Assembly: GCF_900129585.1 (NCBI RefSeq) | Contig: NZ_FQWF01000007.1 | Location: 150,755 to 214,754, forward strand | Source of the DNA: Flavobacterium micromati | Lineage (GTDB): Bacteria; Bacteroidota; Bacteroidia; Flavobacteriales; Flavobacteriaceae | Reading direction: 5' to 3' | DNA: 64,000 nucleotides | In this document: positions 6,911 to 16,837 of the stretch, one piece after another | How the letters are laid out: every line of letters begins with the position of its first letter | Position numbering within the stretch: position 1 is the stretch's first letter | The notes under the pieces: model-generated | What the model was told of the DNA's origin: nothing | The model's database searches: none | What the model saw: only the letters and a program-made list of their open reading frames with translations | Program-made: the position numbers and the translations under genes

Positions 6911-9900
6911 TATGCAGTTTGTCACGCTGGAAGCGTCTCAATTATGATGCTCAAATTTGTCGAGACGCTTCCTACGTGGCAATTGGAATGGATTTACCTT
7001 GTCTTTTTGGTACAGTCTCAATAGAAATGATCACAATTATTGAGACGCTTCCAGCGTGACAATTGAAGTGGCTTTAGCTTATAATTATGAAATATCGCAA
7101 AAGAGTTGCTCAATATTGTTGAGACGCTTCCAGCGTGACAATTTGCGCAGATTAAGGTATCAGCGATAGAGAATTACATTGAAAGACGTTGGTTAGGAGT
7201 TAATTAATTAATTTTTAGCCTTCTTAATTCAAACTAATGGCAATTACTGAGAATTAGGTTGATCTGGCTATTAAATACATCCAAAAAAAACCCAACCCTT
7301 ATAAAAAATTATATAAAATAATTTTTCAGTATTCAGTTTGTCACGCTGGAAGCGTCTCAATTATGGTGCTCAATTTTTTCGAGACGCTTCCTACGTGGCA
7401 ATTTGAGTGGATTTAACTTGTCTTTTTGGTAACGTCTCAATATGTAATGCTCAAAATTGTTGAGACGCTTCCAGCGTGACAATTGGAGTGGCTTTAGCTT
7501 ATCTTTTTGGTAATGTCTCAATAGAAATGCTCACAATTGTTGAGACGCTTCCAGCGTGGCAATTAGAGTGGCTTTAACTTGTAATTGTGAAATGTCGCAA
7601 AAGAGTTGCTCGCAATTGTTGAGACGCTTCCAGCGTGACAATTGGAGTGGATTTAGCTTATAATGATTTAATTTATTTCTAACCTTCTTAATTCAAATTA
7701 ATGGTAATTACTGAGAACTAATTTGATCTGGCTGCTAAATACACACAAAAAAAACCTAATCCTTATGAAAAATTATATATAATAATTTTTCAGTATTCAG
7801 TTTGTCACGCTAAAAGCGTCTCTAATATATTGCTCAATTTTGTTGAGACGCTTCCAGGATGACAATTGGAGTTGATTTAACTTGTCTTTTTAGTAATTCT
7901 CAATGGAAATGCTGACAATTGTTGAGACGCTTCCAGCGAGACAATTGGAATAGTTTTACTTTGTCTTTTCAGTAATTGTAAATGGAATTGTTGACAATTG
8001 TTGAGACGCTTCCAGCGTGACTATTAGAGTGGCTTTAGCTTATAATTAATAAATTTATTTCTAACCTTCTTAATTCAAAATAATGGTAATTACTGAGAAT
8101 TAATTTGATCTGGCTACTAAATACACACAAAAAAAACCTAATCCTTATGAAAAATTATATAAAATAATTTTTCAGTATTCAGTTTGTCACGCTGGAAGTG
8201 TCTCTATTATGTTGTTAAATTTTGTCGAGACGCTTCCTACGTGGCAGTTGGAGTGGATTTACCTTGTCTTTTTGGTAATAACTCAATAGAAATACCCACA
8301 TTTTTTGAGACGCTTCCAGCGTGACAATTGGAGTGGCTTTAGCTTATAATTATGAAATGTCGCAAAAGAGTTGCTCACAATTGTTGAGACGCTTCCAGCG
8401 TGACAATTGGAGTGGCTTTAGCTTATAATTAATAAATTTATTTCTAACCTTCTTAATTCAAAATAATTGTAATTACTGAGAATTAGGTTGATATGGCTGC
8501 TAAATACACACAAAAAAAACCTAACCCTTATAAAAAATTATATAAAATAATTTTTCAATATTCAGTTTGTCACGCTGGAAGCGTCTCTACTATATTGCTC
8601 AATTTTTTTGGGACGCTTCCAGCGTGACAATTGGAGTGGATTTAACTTTTAATTTTCAAATGCCTCAATAACAATGCTCAAAAATGTTGAGAAGCTTCCA
8701 GCGTAACAATTGGAGTGGATTTACCTTGTCTTTTTGGTAATGTCTCAATAGAAATGCTCACCATTGTTGAGACGATTCCAACGTGACAATTGGAGTGGCT
8801 TTAGCTTGTAATTGTGAAATGTCGCAAAAGAGTTGCTCACGATTGGTGAGACGCTTCCAGCGTAACAATTGGAATGGTTTTACTTTGTCTTTTCAGTAAT
8901 TGTAAATGGAATTGTTGACAATTGTTGAGACGCTTCCTACGTGACAATTAGAGTGGATTTAGCTTATAATGATTTAATTTATTTCTAACCTTCTTAATTC
9001 AAAATAATGGTAATTACTGAGAACTAATTTGATCTGGCTGCTAAATACACACAAAAAAAACCTAATCATTATGAAAAATTATATATAATAATTTTTCAGT
9101 ATTCAGTTTGTCACGCTGGAAGCGTCTCTAATATATTGCTCAAAATTGTTGAGACGCTTTCAGCGTGACAAATCAAACCGCTTTACCTTGTCTTTGTGAT
9201 AATGTCTCAATAGAAATGCTCAAAATTGTTGAGACACTTCCAGCGTGACAATTGGAGTGGCTTTAGCTTGTAATTGTGAAATGTCGCAAAAGAGTTGCTC
9301 ACGATTGGTGAGACGCTTCCATTGTGACAAATGGGGTGAATTTACCTTGTCTTTTTGGTAAAGTTTCAATAGAAATGCTCACAATTGTTGAGACGCTTCC
9401 TACGTGGCAATTGGAATGGATTTACTTTACCTTTTTGGTAATAACTTAATAGAAATGCTCACAATTGTTGAGACGCTTCCTATTTGGCAATTGGAGTGGA
9501 TTTACCTTGTCTTTTTGGTACAGTCTCAATAGAAATGCTCACAATTGTTGAGACGCTTCCAGCGTGACAATTGGAATGGATTTACTTTGTCTTTTTAGTA
9601 ATTCTCAATGGAATTGTTGACAATTGTTGACACGCTTCCATTGTGACAAATGGGGTGAATTTACCTTGTCTTTTTGGTAATGTCTCAATAGAAATGCTCA
9701 AAATTGTTGAGACGCTTCCAGCGTGACAATGCCCGTAGGTTGATGCACTAGCGATAGAGAATTACATTGAAAGAAGTTGGTTAGGAGTTAATTAATATAA
9801 TTCTAACCTTCTTAATTCAAACTAATGGTAATTACTGAGAATTAGGTTGATATGGCTATTAAATACATCCAAAAAAACCCTATCCCTTATAAAAAATTAT

Positions 9901-10325
9901 ATAAAATAATTTTTCAGTATTCATTTTGTCACGCTGGAAGCGTCTCTAATATATTGCTCAATTTTGTTGAGACGTTTCTAGCGTGACAATTGGAGTGGTT
10001 TTAGCTTGTCTTTTTGGTAATGTCTCAATGTAAAATGCTCAAAATTGTTGAGAAGCTTCCAGCGTAACAATTGGAGTGGAATTACCTTGTCTTTTTGGTA
10101 ATGTCTCAATAGAAATGCTCACAATTGTTGAGACGCTTCCAGTGTGACAATTGGAGTGGCTTTAGCTTGTAATTGTAAAATGTCGCAAAAGAGTTGCTCA
10201 CAATTGGTGAGACGCTTCCAGCGTGACAATTGGAGTAGCTTTGGTTATTTTAGAAGTGTTTCAATAAAATTGCTCGAAATTGTTGAGACGCTTCCAACGT
10301 GACAAATGGAGTAACCTGATCTAAA
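6911..10325. repeat. 3.4-kb two-level palindromic repeat array
   Basis: There is no credible gene in this block. The basic unit is about 80 bp and carries GAGACGCTTCCAGCGTGACA or variants; I count 31 such right-hand arms. At seven places (6921, 7340, 7804, 8186, 8569, 9110, 9928) the reverse arm GTCACGCTGGAAGCGTCTC precedes it, making a hairpin of about 60 bp. Between these groups lies a conserved AT-rich linker containing CCTTCTTAATTCAAA (starts 7219, 7683, 8065, 8448, 8989, 9807). The large period therefore varies (382-818 bp) because groups hold different numbers of 80-bp units. Units range from identical to about 80 percent alike. The same palindrome recurs at 42.9-44.2 kb. Confidence 0.93.
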
Positions 10326-10350
10326 TGTATTAGCAATTACTAAACTTTTA

Positions 10351-11037
10351 TTAATTTCCTCGTTTATCAATCTTTTCTAAAGCATGTTTTACCATTTCTT
10401 TTTCTTTGGGAAACCAACCTTGTGTCATAAGAACAGTTCCAAAAATCATTAAAATAATACTTACCCCTTTTTTGATCTTTAAAATATTAACAGGTGTTAA
10501 CTTATTTTTTAACTGCTTAGCTAAAAGAATTTTGATACAATCCACAATTAAATATGATAAAATTATTGCAGTAAAAAAAATAATCATTCTGGAGGTTTGC
10601 ATCTCTAATTTAGGTCCTACAGAAATAATCACTGCCAACCAAAAACCTAGAACTCCAATATTTATAATATTTAAAAAAAAACCTTTTACAAATAAACTAG
10701 CATAATCTTTCTTGATGATTTCTTTATCAATGATATCTGTATTTACTTTTTCTTCTTTTTTAAGTTTTATAAAAGAGATTATTCCATAAACAAGCATTAG
10801 TAAACCACCAAAAATAAAAAGAGCAGGCTTATCTTTTAGACTTTGAATCAATCTGAAACTTCCTAAATAAGCAATTCCAATAAAAATAATATCACCTAAG
10901 ATTACGCCTAAATCAAATACCAATGCTGCTCTAAACCCTTTTATAATACTAGTTTCGAGCAAAATAAAAAATACAGGGCCTATCATAAAACTTAAAAAGA
11001 TTCCCCAAGGAATACCTGCTAAAATATCATTTATCAT
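10351..11037 (-). CDS. LysE-family exporter
   Basis: A 228-residue inner-membrane protein with about six hydrophobic helices. The N-terminal PWGIFLSFMIGPVFFILLETSIIKGFRAALVFDLGVILGD pattern is typical of the LysE/RhtB/ArgO amino-acid exporter superfamily (the conserved GP and the G-x(4)-D loop). A charged loop sits mid-protein (residues about 90-110), as in the family. The substrate cannot be told from sequence. It lies just after the repeat array and reads toward it; the 3' end is only about 25 bp from the last recognisable repeat. Confidence 0.88.
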   Translation of the reverse strand: MINDILAGIPWGIFLSFMIGPVFFILLETSIIKGFRAALVFDLGVILGDIIFIGIAYLGSFRLIQSLKDKPALFIFGGLLMLVYGIISFIKLKKEEKVNTDIIDKEIIKKDYASLFVKGFFLNIINIGVLGFWLAVIISVGPKLEMQTSRMIIFFTAIILSYLIVDCIKILLAKQLKNKLTPVNILKIKKGVSIILMIFGTVLMTQGWFPKEKEMVKHALEKIDKRGN

Positions 11038-11077
11038 TAAAAACTAAATTAATTACTCTAAAATAAATGGTAAAATA

Positions 11078-11746
11078 CTAATTTTTTTCTAAAATCGTCC
11101 CACCAATAAAAACATCCTTGTTGATTTGTTTTGGTTTACCATAGATAAAAATAGAACCTCCAGCTTTTACTTTGGCATCAACTAATGTATTAGCGCGAAT
11201 CTCAGATTGTCCCCCTGCAGAAACGCTAATAGATGTTTGAGCCGTATCTAAATCTTTTGCATTTAAAATTCCACCAGATGTAATTGTCACATTTTGATTA
11301 GCGGCCTTCCCTGATATATTTACAATTCCTCCAGCATTTGCTTTAATATTAACTTTATCAACATTTATTTCCAAATCAATTTCTCCTCCGCTTGTAGCAT
11401 TTAATTCTAAACTAGTTTGTTTGAAATTGATCTCACTTGAAACGTAACTTCCTTCGCTAACTGAAATACTTTCAATTCTTTTAAAGTATAATTTTACTAC
11501 GATCTCATCACCAGATAAAAGTTTAGGAAACGGCATTCTGATTTTTAACTCACCATTTTTATTAACGGTTTGCATTTCCTCAGCGCGCAATCCTTTTATT
11601 TCAATTTTGTTCTCTGTTGACGGAATTAACTTTACATTAATCTTATCAAAGACCTTAACTTCATCAAAATCTCCTAAGTTTCTAGTTACTTGCCCAATTG
11701 TAATTTGGCTTAAAAATACACATGCAATAATCGCTACTCTTTTCAT
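11078..11746 (-). CDS. Secreted DUF2807 (head GIN domain) protein
   Basis: A 222-residue protein with a signal peptide (MKRVAIIACVFLSQITIG) followed by a beta-helix-like repeat region rich in Gly, Ser and Val. It has the order typical of DUF2807: RNLGDFDEVKVFDKINVKL, then ISVSEGSYVSSEI and ATSGGEIDLEINVDKVNIKANAGG. The family is common in Bacteroidota; it is thought to be a periplasmic or surface beta-solenoid of unknown role. It begins 6 bp after the rnr stop, so it is probably translated from the rnr transcript. Confidence 0.88.
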   Translation of the reverse strand: MKRVAIIACVFLSQITIGQVTRNLGDFDEVKVFDKINVKLIPSTENKIEIKGLRAEEMQTVNKNGELKIRMPFPKLLSGDEIVVKLYFKRIESISVSEGSYVSSEINFKQTSLELNATSGGEIDLEINVDKVNIKANAGGIVNISGKAANQNVTITSGGILNAKDLDTAQTSISVSAGGQSEIRANTLVDAKVKAGGSIFIYGKPKQINKDVFIGGTILEKN

Positions 11747-11752
11747 CCTTTT

Positions 11753-13945
11753 TTATTTTACTAGTTCGTCGCTTCTTCTTAAAAAATTAAAATCTAACTG
11801 TTTTTTAACTAAATCAGCATTTTTAACTTTAACGTAAATTTCATCTCCTAATTGTAATAATTTACCTGAAGTTGCTCCTGTTAATGCATATTGTTTTTCG
11901 TCAAAGGTGTAATAATCATCCTTGATATCTCTAATTCTGCACATTCCTTCACATTTGTTCTCGATAATTTCTACATAAATTCCCCATTCAGTTACACCAG
12001 AAATAACTCCTAAAAATTCCTGATCTTGATGATCTTGCATGTATTTCACTTGCATGTATTTTATAGAATCTCTTTCAGCATGAGTAGCTAAACCTTCCAT
12101 TGTAGAGGAATGCAAACATTTAGTTTCATACGTTTCTTCATCAGCTGACTTTCCTCCGTCAAGATAATATTGTAACAAACGGTGCACCATTACATCAGGA
12201 TAACGACGAATAGGTGACGTAAAATGGGAATAATAATCAAAAGCTAAACCATAATGTCCTATATTAGCTGTCGAATATTTAGCTTTACTCATACTTCTAA
12301 TTGCTAAAGTATCAATTAGATTTTGTTCTTTTTTACCATTTACCTCTTCCATCAAAGCATTCAATGATTTAGAAATATCCCCTTTATTACGAAAATCAAT
12401 TTTATATCCAAACTTAGCAATTACGGTTTGCATGGCTATTAATTTATCTTCGTTTGGTTCATCATGAATTCTGTAGATAAAAGTTTTCTTTTGTTTGCCA
12501 ATATATTCTGCCACTTTCCTATTGGCCAAAAGCATAAATTCTTCAATTAAGTGATTGGCATCTTTAGAAACTTTGAAATAAACGCCTTGAGGTTCACCTG
12601 CTTCATCTAAGTTGAATTTCACTTCTACTTTATCAAAAGTTATAGCTCCTTCAGCCATTCTCTTTTTTCTAAGAATCTTAGCTAATTCATCCATTTTAAG
12701 CGTCGCTGCAACTATTTCTGCAGAAACTTGATATGCAGCTCCAGTTATGGAAGTTTCCACTGGAATTGTATCATTTTTCGTTTCAATAACGTACTGTGCT
12801 TCTTCGTAAGCAAAACGTTGATCAGAATATATTACAGTTCTTCCAAACCATTGATTCATCACTTGAGCATTTTCATTAATTTCAAAGATTGCCGAAAAAG
12901 TGTATTTTTCTTCATTTGGACGCAATGAACAAGCAAAATTAGATAGGACTTCTGGTAACATAGGCACTACTCTATCTACTAAGTAAACCGAAGTTGCGCG
13001 CTGATAGGCTTCGTCATCTAAAATTGTTCCTTCCTGCAAATAATACGAAACATCGGCAATGTGGATTCCAATTTCGTAATTCCCATTTTCTAATTGTTTA
13101 AAAGAAAGTGCATCATCAAAATCTTTAGCATCTTTTGGATCAATAGTGAATGTCAAAGTATCACGCATATCGCGACGTTTTGCAATTTCACTTTCCGATA
13201 TTGAAGTATCAATTTTTTGTGCAAAGGTTTCTACTTCAATTGGAAATTCTGACGGTAAACCGTACTCCGCAAGAATTGCATGAATTTCAGTGTCGTGCTC
13301 TCCAGGTTTTCCTAAAACTCTAATAACTGACCCAAAAGGACTATCGGCTCTTGCTGGCCAATCTTCGATATGAACTAAAACTACATCGCCTTGTTCTGCT
13401 TCGCCAATTTTATCTTTTGGAATAAAAATATCGGTGTACATTTTGGGATTGGCAGTTGAAACAAAAGCAAAATTAGCTTGAATATCAATTACCCCTACGA
13501 AATCAGTTTTATGCCTTTCGATAACTTCTATTACTTCGCCTTCGGGTTTTTTTCCGTTTCTACGACTGTAAACATATACTTTAACGATATCTTTATCTAA
13601 AGCGTGATTTAAATTATTAGATGGAATAAAAACATCTTCTTCAAGTTCAGTAGAAACAAAATAAGCTGTTTTACGACCTGTCATATCTATTTTACCTTCG
13701 TAATAATCTTTGCTTACTGCTTTTATTAAATACTTCCCAGGTTCTGATTCTATAATTATGTTTTGAGATGCTAAAATCTTCAAATCTTTGATAATTTGAT
13801 TTCTACTTTCGGTATCATCAAGTTCTAGCTTTGCTCCTATTTGTTTGTAATTGAATGCTTTGTTAGCACTCTGCGATAATATTTTTACTATTTTTTCAGA
13901 GAAATCTTTTCCCTTTTTTACCGGCTTTCTTAATCTTTTACTCAT
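11753..13945 (-). CDS. rnr: Ribonuclease R
   Basis: A 730-residue 3'-5' exoribonuclease of the RNB family that degrades structured RNA, including rRNA and mRNA. The order is N-terminal helix-turn-helix (about 10-80), two cold-shock-type beta-barrels (about 80-230), the RNB catalytic domain with the metal-binding cluster DPKDAKDFDDAL near residue 270 and HYGLAFDYYSHFTSPIRRYPD near 560, and a C-terminal S1 domain (about 640-720, GVISGVTEWGIYVEI). The length is normal. A short basic C-terminus replaces the long Lys-rich tail of the E. coli enzyme. Confidence 0.96.
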   Translation of the reverse strand: MSKRLRKPVKKGKDFSEKIVKILSQSANKAFNYKQIGAKLELDDTESRNQIIKDLKILASQNIIIESEPGKYLIKAVSKDYYEGKIDMTGRKTAYFVSTELEEDVFIPSNNLNHALDKDIVKVYVYSRRNGKKPEGEVIEVIERHKTDFVGVIDIQANFAFVSTANPKMYTDIFIPKDKIGEAEQGDVVLVHIEDWPARADSPFGSVIRVLGKPGEHDTEIHAILAEYGLPSEFPIEVETFAQKIDTSISESEIAKRRDMRDTLTFTIDPKDAKDFDDALSFKQLENGNYEIGIHIADVSYYLQEGTILDDEAYQRATSVYLVDRVVPMLPEVLSNFACSLRPNEEKYTFSAIFEINENAQVMNQWFGRTVIYSDQRFAYEEAQYVIETKNDTIPVETSITGAAYQVSAEIVAATLKMDELAKILRKKRMAEGAITFDKVEVKFNLDEAGEPQGVYFKVSKDANHLIEEFMLLANRKVAEYIGKQKKTFIYRIHDEPNEDKLIAMQTVIAKFGYKIDFRNKGDISKSLNALMEEVNGKKEQNLIDTLAIRSMSKAKYSTANIGHYGLAFDYYSHFTSPIRRYPDVMVHRLLQYYLDGGKSADEETYETKCLHSSTMEGLATHAERDSIKYMQVKYMQDHQDQEFLGVISGVTEWGIYVEIIENKCEGMCRIRDIKDDYYTFDEKQYALTGATSGKLLQLGDEIYVKVKNADLVKKQLDFNFLRRSDELVK

Positions 13946-14064
13946 AAAAATTTTCTTAAAAGTCTAAAATTACAAAATACTAAACTGTTATCGTTATTGA
14001 CTAAGCAGTTTTAAATAAAATATAACTTTACTGAATAATTGTATCTTTATAAAAACAATAAAAA

Positions 14065-14298
14065 ATGGAGGAATTTCAAACCATAGCAATTTACAATTAT
14101 TCACACGAAATTGTCGTTATCAAACATTTGCTTGAGCAAGAAGAAATTCGATATTTTTTTGAAAATGAAACTTTGGTTTCCATTGATCCATTTGCAAGTT
14201 TTGCTTACGGTGGAATCAAACTTAAAATTCATTTGAACGATTTTGAAAAAGTTCAAGCATTGCTGGATCATTTGAATAACAAATTAAAAATTGTTTAA
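14065..14298 (+). CDS. DUF2007 small protein
   Basis: A 77-residue protein of the DUF2007 type (putative signal-transducing protein): FQTIAIYNYSHEIVVIKHLLEQEEIRYFFENE, then IKLKIHLNDFEKVQALLDHL. The family adopts a small ferredoxin-like fold and often sits beside housekeeping genes. It is divergent from rnr with about 120 bp between. No catalytic residues are known. The start is the only ATG that covers the conserved N-terminus. Confidence 0.82.
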   Translation: MEEFQTIAIYNYSHEIVVIKHLLEQEEIRYFFENETLVSIDPFASFAYGGIKLKIHLNDFEKVQALLDHLNNKLKIV

Positions 14299-15021
14299 TT
14301 AACTGCCAATCAGAAAAATTAATTTTTTCAAAGTTGTCAACATATATTAAAATAAACAAAAAGAAAATTTAAATTTAAAATCTTTCTTGGTTGTTATGAT
14401 AGCGTGTTAATAGTTACAATAAATTTATTTCAAAATGTATTAAAATTAAGTTTAAACATGTTATTGGGAGTTATTAACACACTTATAATTAGATAAAGCT
14501 TTAGTTTTTAAGTCTTTTTACATTTTAATTAACAATCGTTGATAACATATAGAATACCGATTTTGTAAATAACTTAGCCTGTCGTTTTTTGTTGATAAAT
14601 AACTTTCTGATAGTGATAACTATTATAGAAATAAGACAAACTAAATTAGGATTTTAAAAGTGGGTTTTGGATTAGTTATTTTTTTAATACAACCGTAAAA
14701 TAGTTTTTACTTTCTATTTCAAGTTATCAACACTCAATGTTAATTTAAAGTTAACTGAATATCAAGTAATTGCGTTTTACTATTAACAATGTAGATATTT
14801 AACATTTTTGTTATCAAATAGTAATTGATTTGCAGGTTATTATGCATCACAAGAAATATTTATAACCCGCAATCTAATGGTACAATGGTAGTTGCAGTAG
14901 TGTAATGATTATTGGTTTATTTTCTTTATTTTTTCTAAATAAAAACTTTGGTAAGTTCAAATATATCGTGAAACTTAAATACTTTGAGTAAATTTGCAAC
15001 ACACCACTTAATTTACCTTTT
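14299..15021. other. 720-bp AT-rich non-coding block, candidate replication origin
   Basis: No ORF was found. The block holds several DnaA-box-like 9-mers: TTGTCAACA at 14334, TTATTAACA at 14471, reverse TTATCAACG at 14537-14545, reverse TTATCAACA at 14590-14598, TTATCAACA at 14724, CTATTAACA at 14780, TTATCAAAT at 14811. The flanking genes diverge (rnr on the minus strand but DUF2007 on the plus strand on the left; rpiB on the plus strand on the right). In AT-rich DNA such 9-mers also occur by chance, and no dnaA gene is nearby, so this is a hypothesis. Confidence 0.3.
14989..14996 (+). promoter_or_regulatory. -7 promoter box of rpiB
   Basis: TAAATTTG, 25 bp before the rpiB ATG, matches TAnnTTTG. 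Confidence 0.6.
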
Positions 15022-15450
15022 ATGAAAATCTCTATAGGAAACGATCACGCTGCACCCGATTATAAAAAGGCAATTGTTGAAATGCTTGTCGCAAAAGGAC
15101 ATCAGGTAATTAATTACGGATCAGATTCTACTGATAGTGTTGATTACCCTGATTTTGGTCATCCAGTTGCAACTGATGTTTCTGACGGTAAAGCTGATTT
15201 TGGAATTATCATTTGCGGCAGCGGAAACGGAATTGCAATGACGGCTAATAAACATCAAAAAGTACGCGCCGCTTTATGTTGGATGAAAGAAATTGCAATT
15301 TTAGCGCGCCAACATAATGACGCCAATATAATAAGTATTCCTGCTCGATATACTTCAATTCAACAAGCAGTAGAAATGGTGGACGCTTTTTTAAATACTG
15401 AATTTGAGGGCGGAAGACATCAAAATAGAGTAAATAAAATTTCTTGTTAA
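15022..15450 (+). CDS. rpiB: Ribose-5-phosphate isomerase B
   Basis: A 142-residue RpiB that interconverts ribose 5-phosphate and ribulose 5-phosphate in the pentose phosphate pathway. It opens with SIGNDHAAPDYKKAI (phosphate/substrate-binding D-H), has the catalytic cysteine at residue 65 in IIICGSGNGIAMTANK, and ends with the family GGRHQNRVNKI. The length is normal. It appears to be a single-gene unit behind its own -7 box. Confidence 0.96.
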   Translation: MKISIGNDHAAPDYKKAIVEMLVAKGHQVINYGSDSTDSVDYPDFGHPVATDVSDGKADFGIIICGSGNGIAMTANKHQKVRAALCWMKEIAILARQHNDANIISIPARYTSIQQAVEMVDAFLNTEFEGGRHQNRVNKISC

Positions 15451-15546
15451 ATAAATTATTTAATTTACAGAAAACAATTCGTTACGATGACGCCAGATTT
15501 CTTGCAATTTAATAGTTTACCATTTCCAATTATCTATATTAATGTG

Positions 15547-15604
15547 AATTCAGTCAACGTATTGACTGAATTAATGTAAATTTAGTCAACGCACTGACTG
15601 AATT
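15547..15604. promoter_or_regulatory. Two tandem 26-bp palindromes before the ATPase gene
   Basis: The first (15547-15572) has perfect 11-bp arms AATTCAGTCAA / TTGACTGAATT around CGTA. The second (15579-15604) is a degraded copy with the same centre spacing of 32 bp (three turns of the helix). They sit just upstream of the -7 box at 15618-15625, a position suited to an operator. A transcribed hairpin is the alternative. Confidence 0.55.
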
Positions 15605-15617
15605 AACGTTTTTTATG

Positions 15618-15625
15618 TATATTTG
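15618..15625 (+). promoter_or_regulatory. -7 promoter box of the DUF4143 ATPase gene
   Basis: TATATTTG, a TAnnTTTG match 25 bp before ATG 15650; it rules against the in-frame TTG at 15623 as start. Confidence 0.6.
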
Positions 15626-15649
15626 ATTATATTATCAAATACAAAAAAC

Positions 15650-16792
15650 ATGAGTAATTATTTAAAAAGAGCAATCGCTAACGAATTTAACCATAAATTA
15701 CTTCCAAATAAAGTGTTGATTTTATTAGGTGCAAGACGTGTTGGAAAAACGGAGTTGATAAATAATTATCTTCAAAATATTCCTATTGGAAGCTTCTTAA
15801 AATTAAATGGTGAAGATATAAATGACGCTAGTTTACTCAAAGAACGTTCTGTTATAAATTATCAAAGATTACTCTCGAATATTGATTTATTAGTAATAGA
15901 TGAAGCACAAATTATTCCTGACATAGGATTAATTTTAAAACTAATTGTAGATTCAATTCCCGGTATAAAAGTTATTGCAACCGGCTCTTCTGTTTTTGAT
16001 TTAAATAATAATTTAGGGGAACCATTAGTGGGTAGAAAAAACACTTTGTATCTTTTTCCATTGGCTCAAATAGAGTTTGCTCCCTATGAAAACTACAAGC
16101 AAACCGCCGAAAATTTAGAACAACGTTTACTTTTTGGTGGTTATCCGGAATTAGAGCAATATACAGATTGGGAAGATAAAAAAGAATATTTATATGAAAT
16201 AATCAATTCTTATCTACTAAAGGATATTTTGATTTATGATGGCATAAAGCATTCTAATAAAATATATGATTTGTTGCGATTGATAGCATATCAGCTTGGA
16301 AAAGAGATTTCGTTACAAGAGCTAGCAACGCAATTGCAAATGTCTAAAAACACAGTAACAAACTATTTAGACTTACTTTCAAAAGTATTTATTATTTTTA
16401 AAGTAGAAGGTTTTAGTAGAAATTTACGTAAGGAAATAGTAAAATCGAGTCGATGGTATTTTTATGATAATGGTATTCGCAATGGCATCATCAGTAACTT
16501 TAATCGGTTGGATTCCAGAACTGATGTTGGCGATTTATGGGAAAATTATTTAGCATCTGAAAGGGTAAAAAAACAAAATTATCAAAAAATAAAAGTTAAA
16601 AATTATTTTTGGAGAACCTATGATCAGCAAGAATTGGATTGGTTAGAAGAAATAGGCGATTATTTGCATGGTTTTGAATTCAAATGGAACGAAAAGAGAA
16701 AAGCTAAAATACCAGCTGCTTTCGCAAAAGCATATCCTGATGCGATGTTTGACGTAATAAATAAGAGTAACTATTTAGATTTTATTCTGTAA
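15650..16792 (+). CDS. AAA-type ATPase with DUF4143 domain
   Basis: A 380-residue P-loop ATPase. The Walker A GARRVGKTEL is near residue 30 and the Walker B is LLVIDEAQ near 83; ATGSSVFDL matches the sensor. A winged-helix segment (ISLQELATQLQMSKNTVTNYL) follows, and then a DUF4143 C-terminus with a nuclease-like QELDWLEE ... FEFKWN (D...ExK pattern). Such proteins are widespread accessory genes of unknown role, sometimes viewed as selfish or defence-related. It stands alone behind two palindromes. ATG 15650 was chosen over TTG 15623 because of the promoter position. Confidence 0.85.
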   Translation: MSNYLKRAIANEFNHKLLPNKVLILLGARRVGKTELINNYLQNIPIGSFLKLNGEDINDASLLKERSVINYQRLLSNIDLLVIDEAQIIPDIGLILKLIVDSIPGIKVIATGSSVFDLNNNLGEPLVGRKNTLYLFPLAQIEFAPYENYKQTAENLEQRLLFGGYPELEQYTDWEDKKEYLYEIINSYLLKDILIYDGIKHSNKIYDLLRLIAYQLGKEISLQELATQLQMSKNTVTNYLDLLSKVFIIFKVEGFSRNLRKEIVKSSRWYFYDNGIRNGIISNFNRLDSRTDVGDLWENYLASERVKKQNYQKIKVKNYFWRTYDQQELDWLEEIGDYLHGFEFKWNEKRKAKIPAAFAKAYPDAMFDVINKSNYLDFIL

Positions 16793-16837
16793 TTTCACAA
16801 TGCTATTTAATATTCAACAAATTAAAAAAATGATCAA

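Noticed and set aside
6911..10325. CRISPR or a gene for repeat protein
   Set aside because: The sequence between palindromes is itself conserved, so there are no spacers, and no long frame exists on either strand.
12728..12928. Plus-strand ORF within rnr
   Set aside because: Shadow of the RNB catalytic domain coding sequence; no start context or conserved motif.
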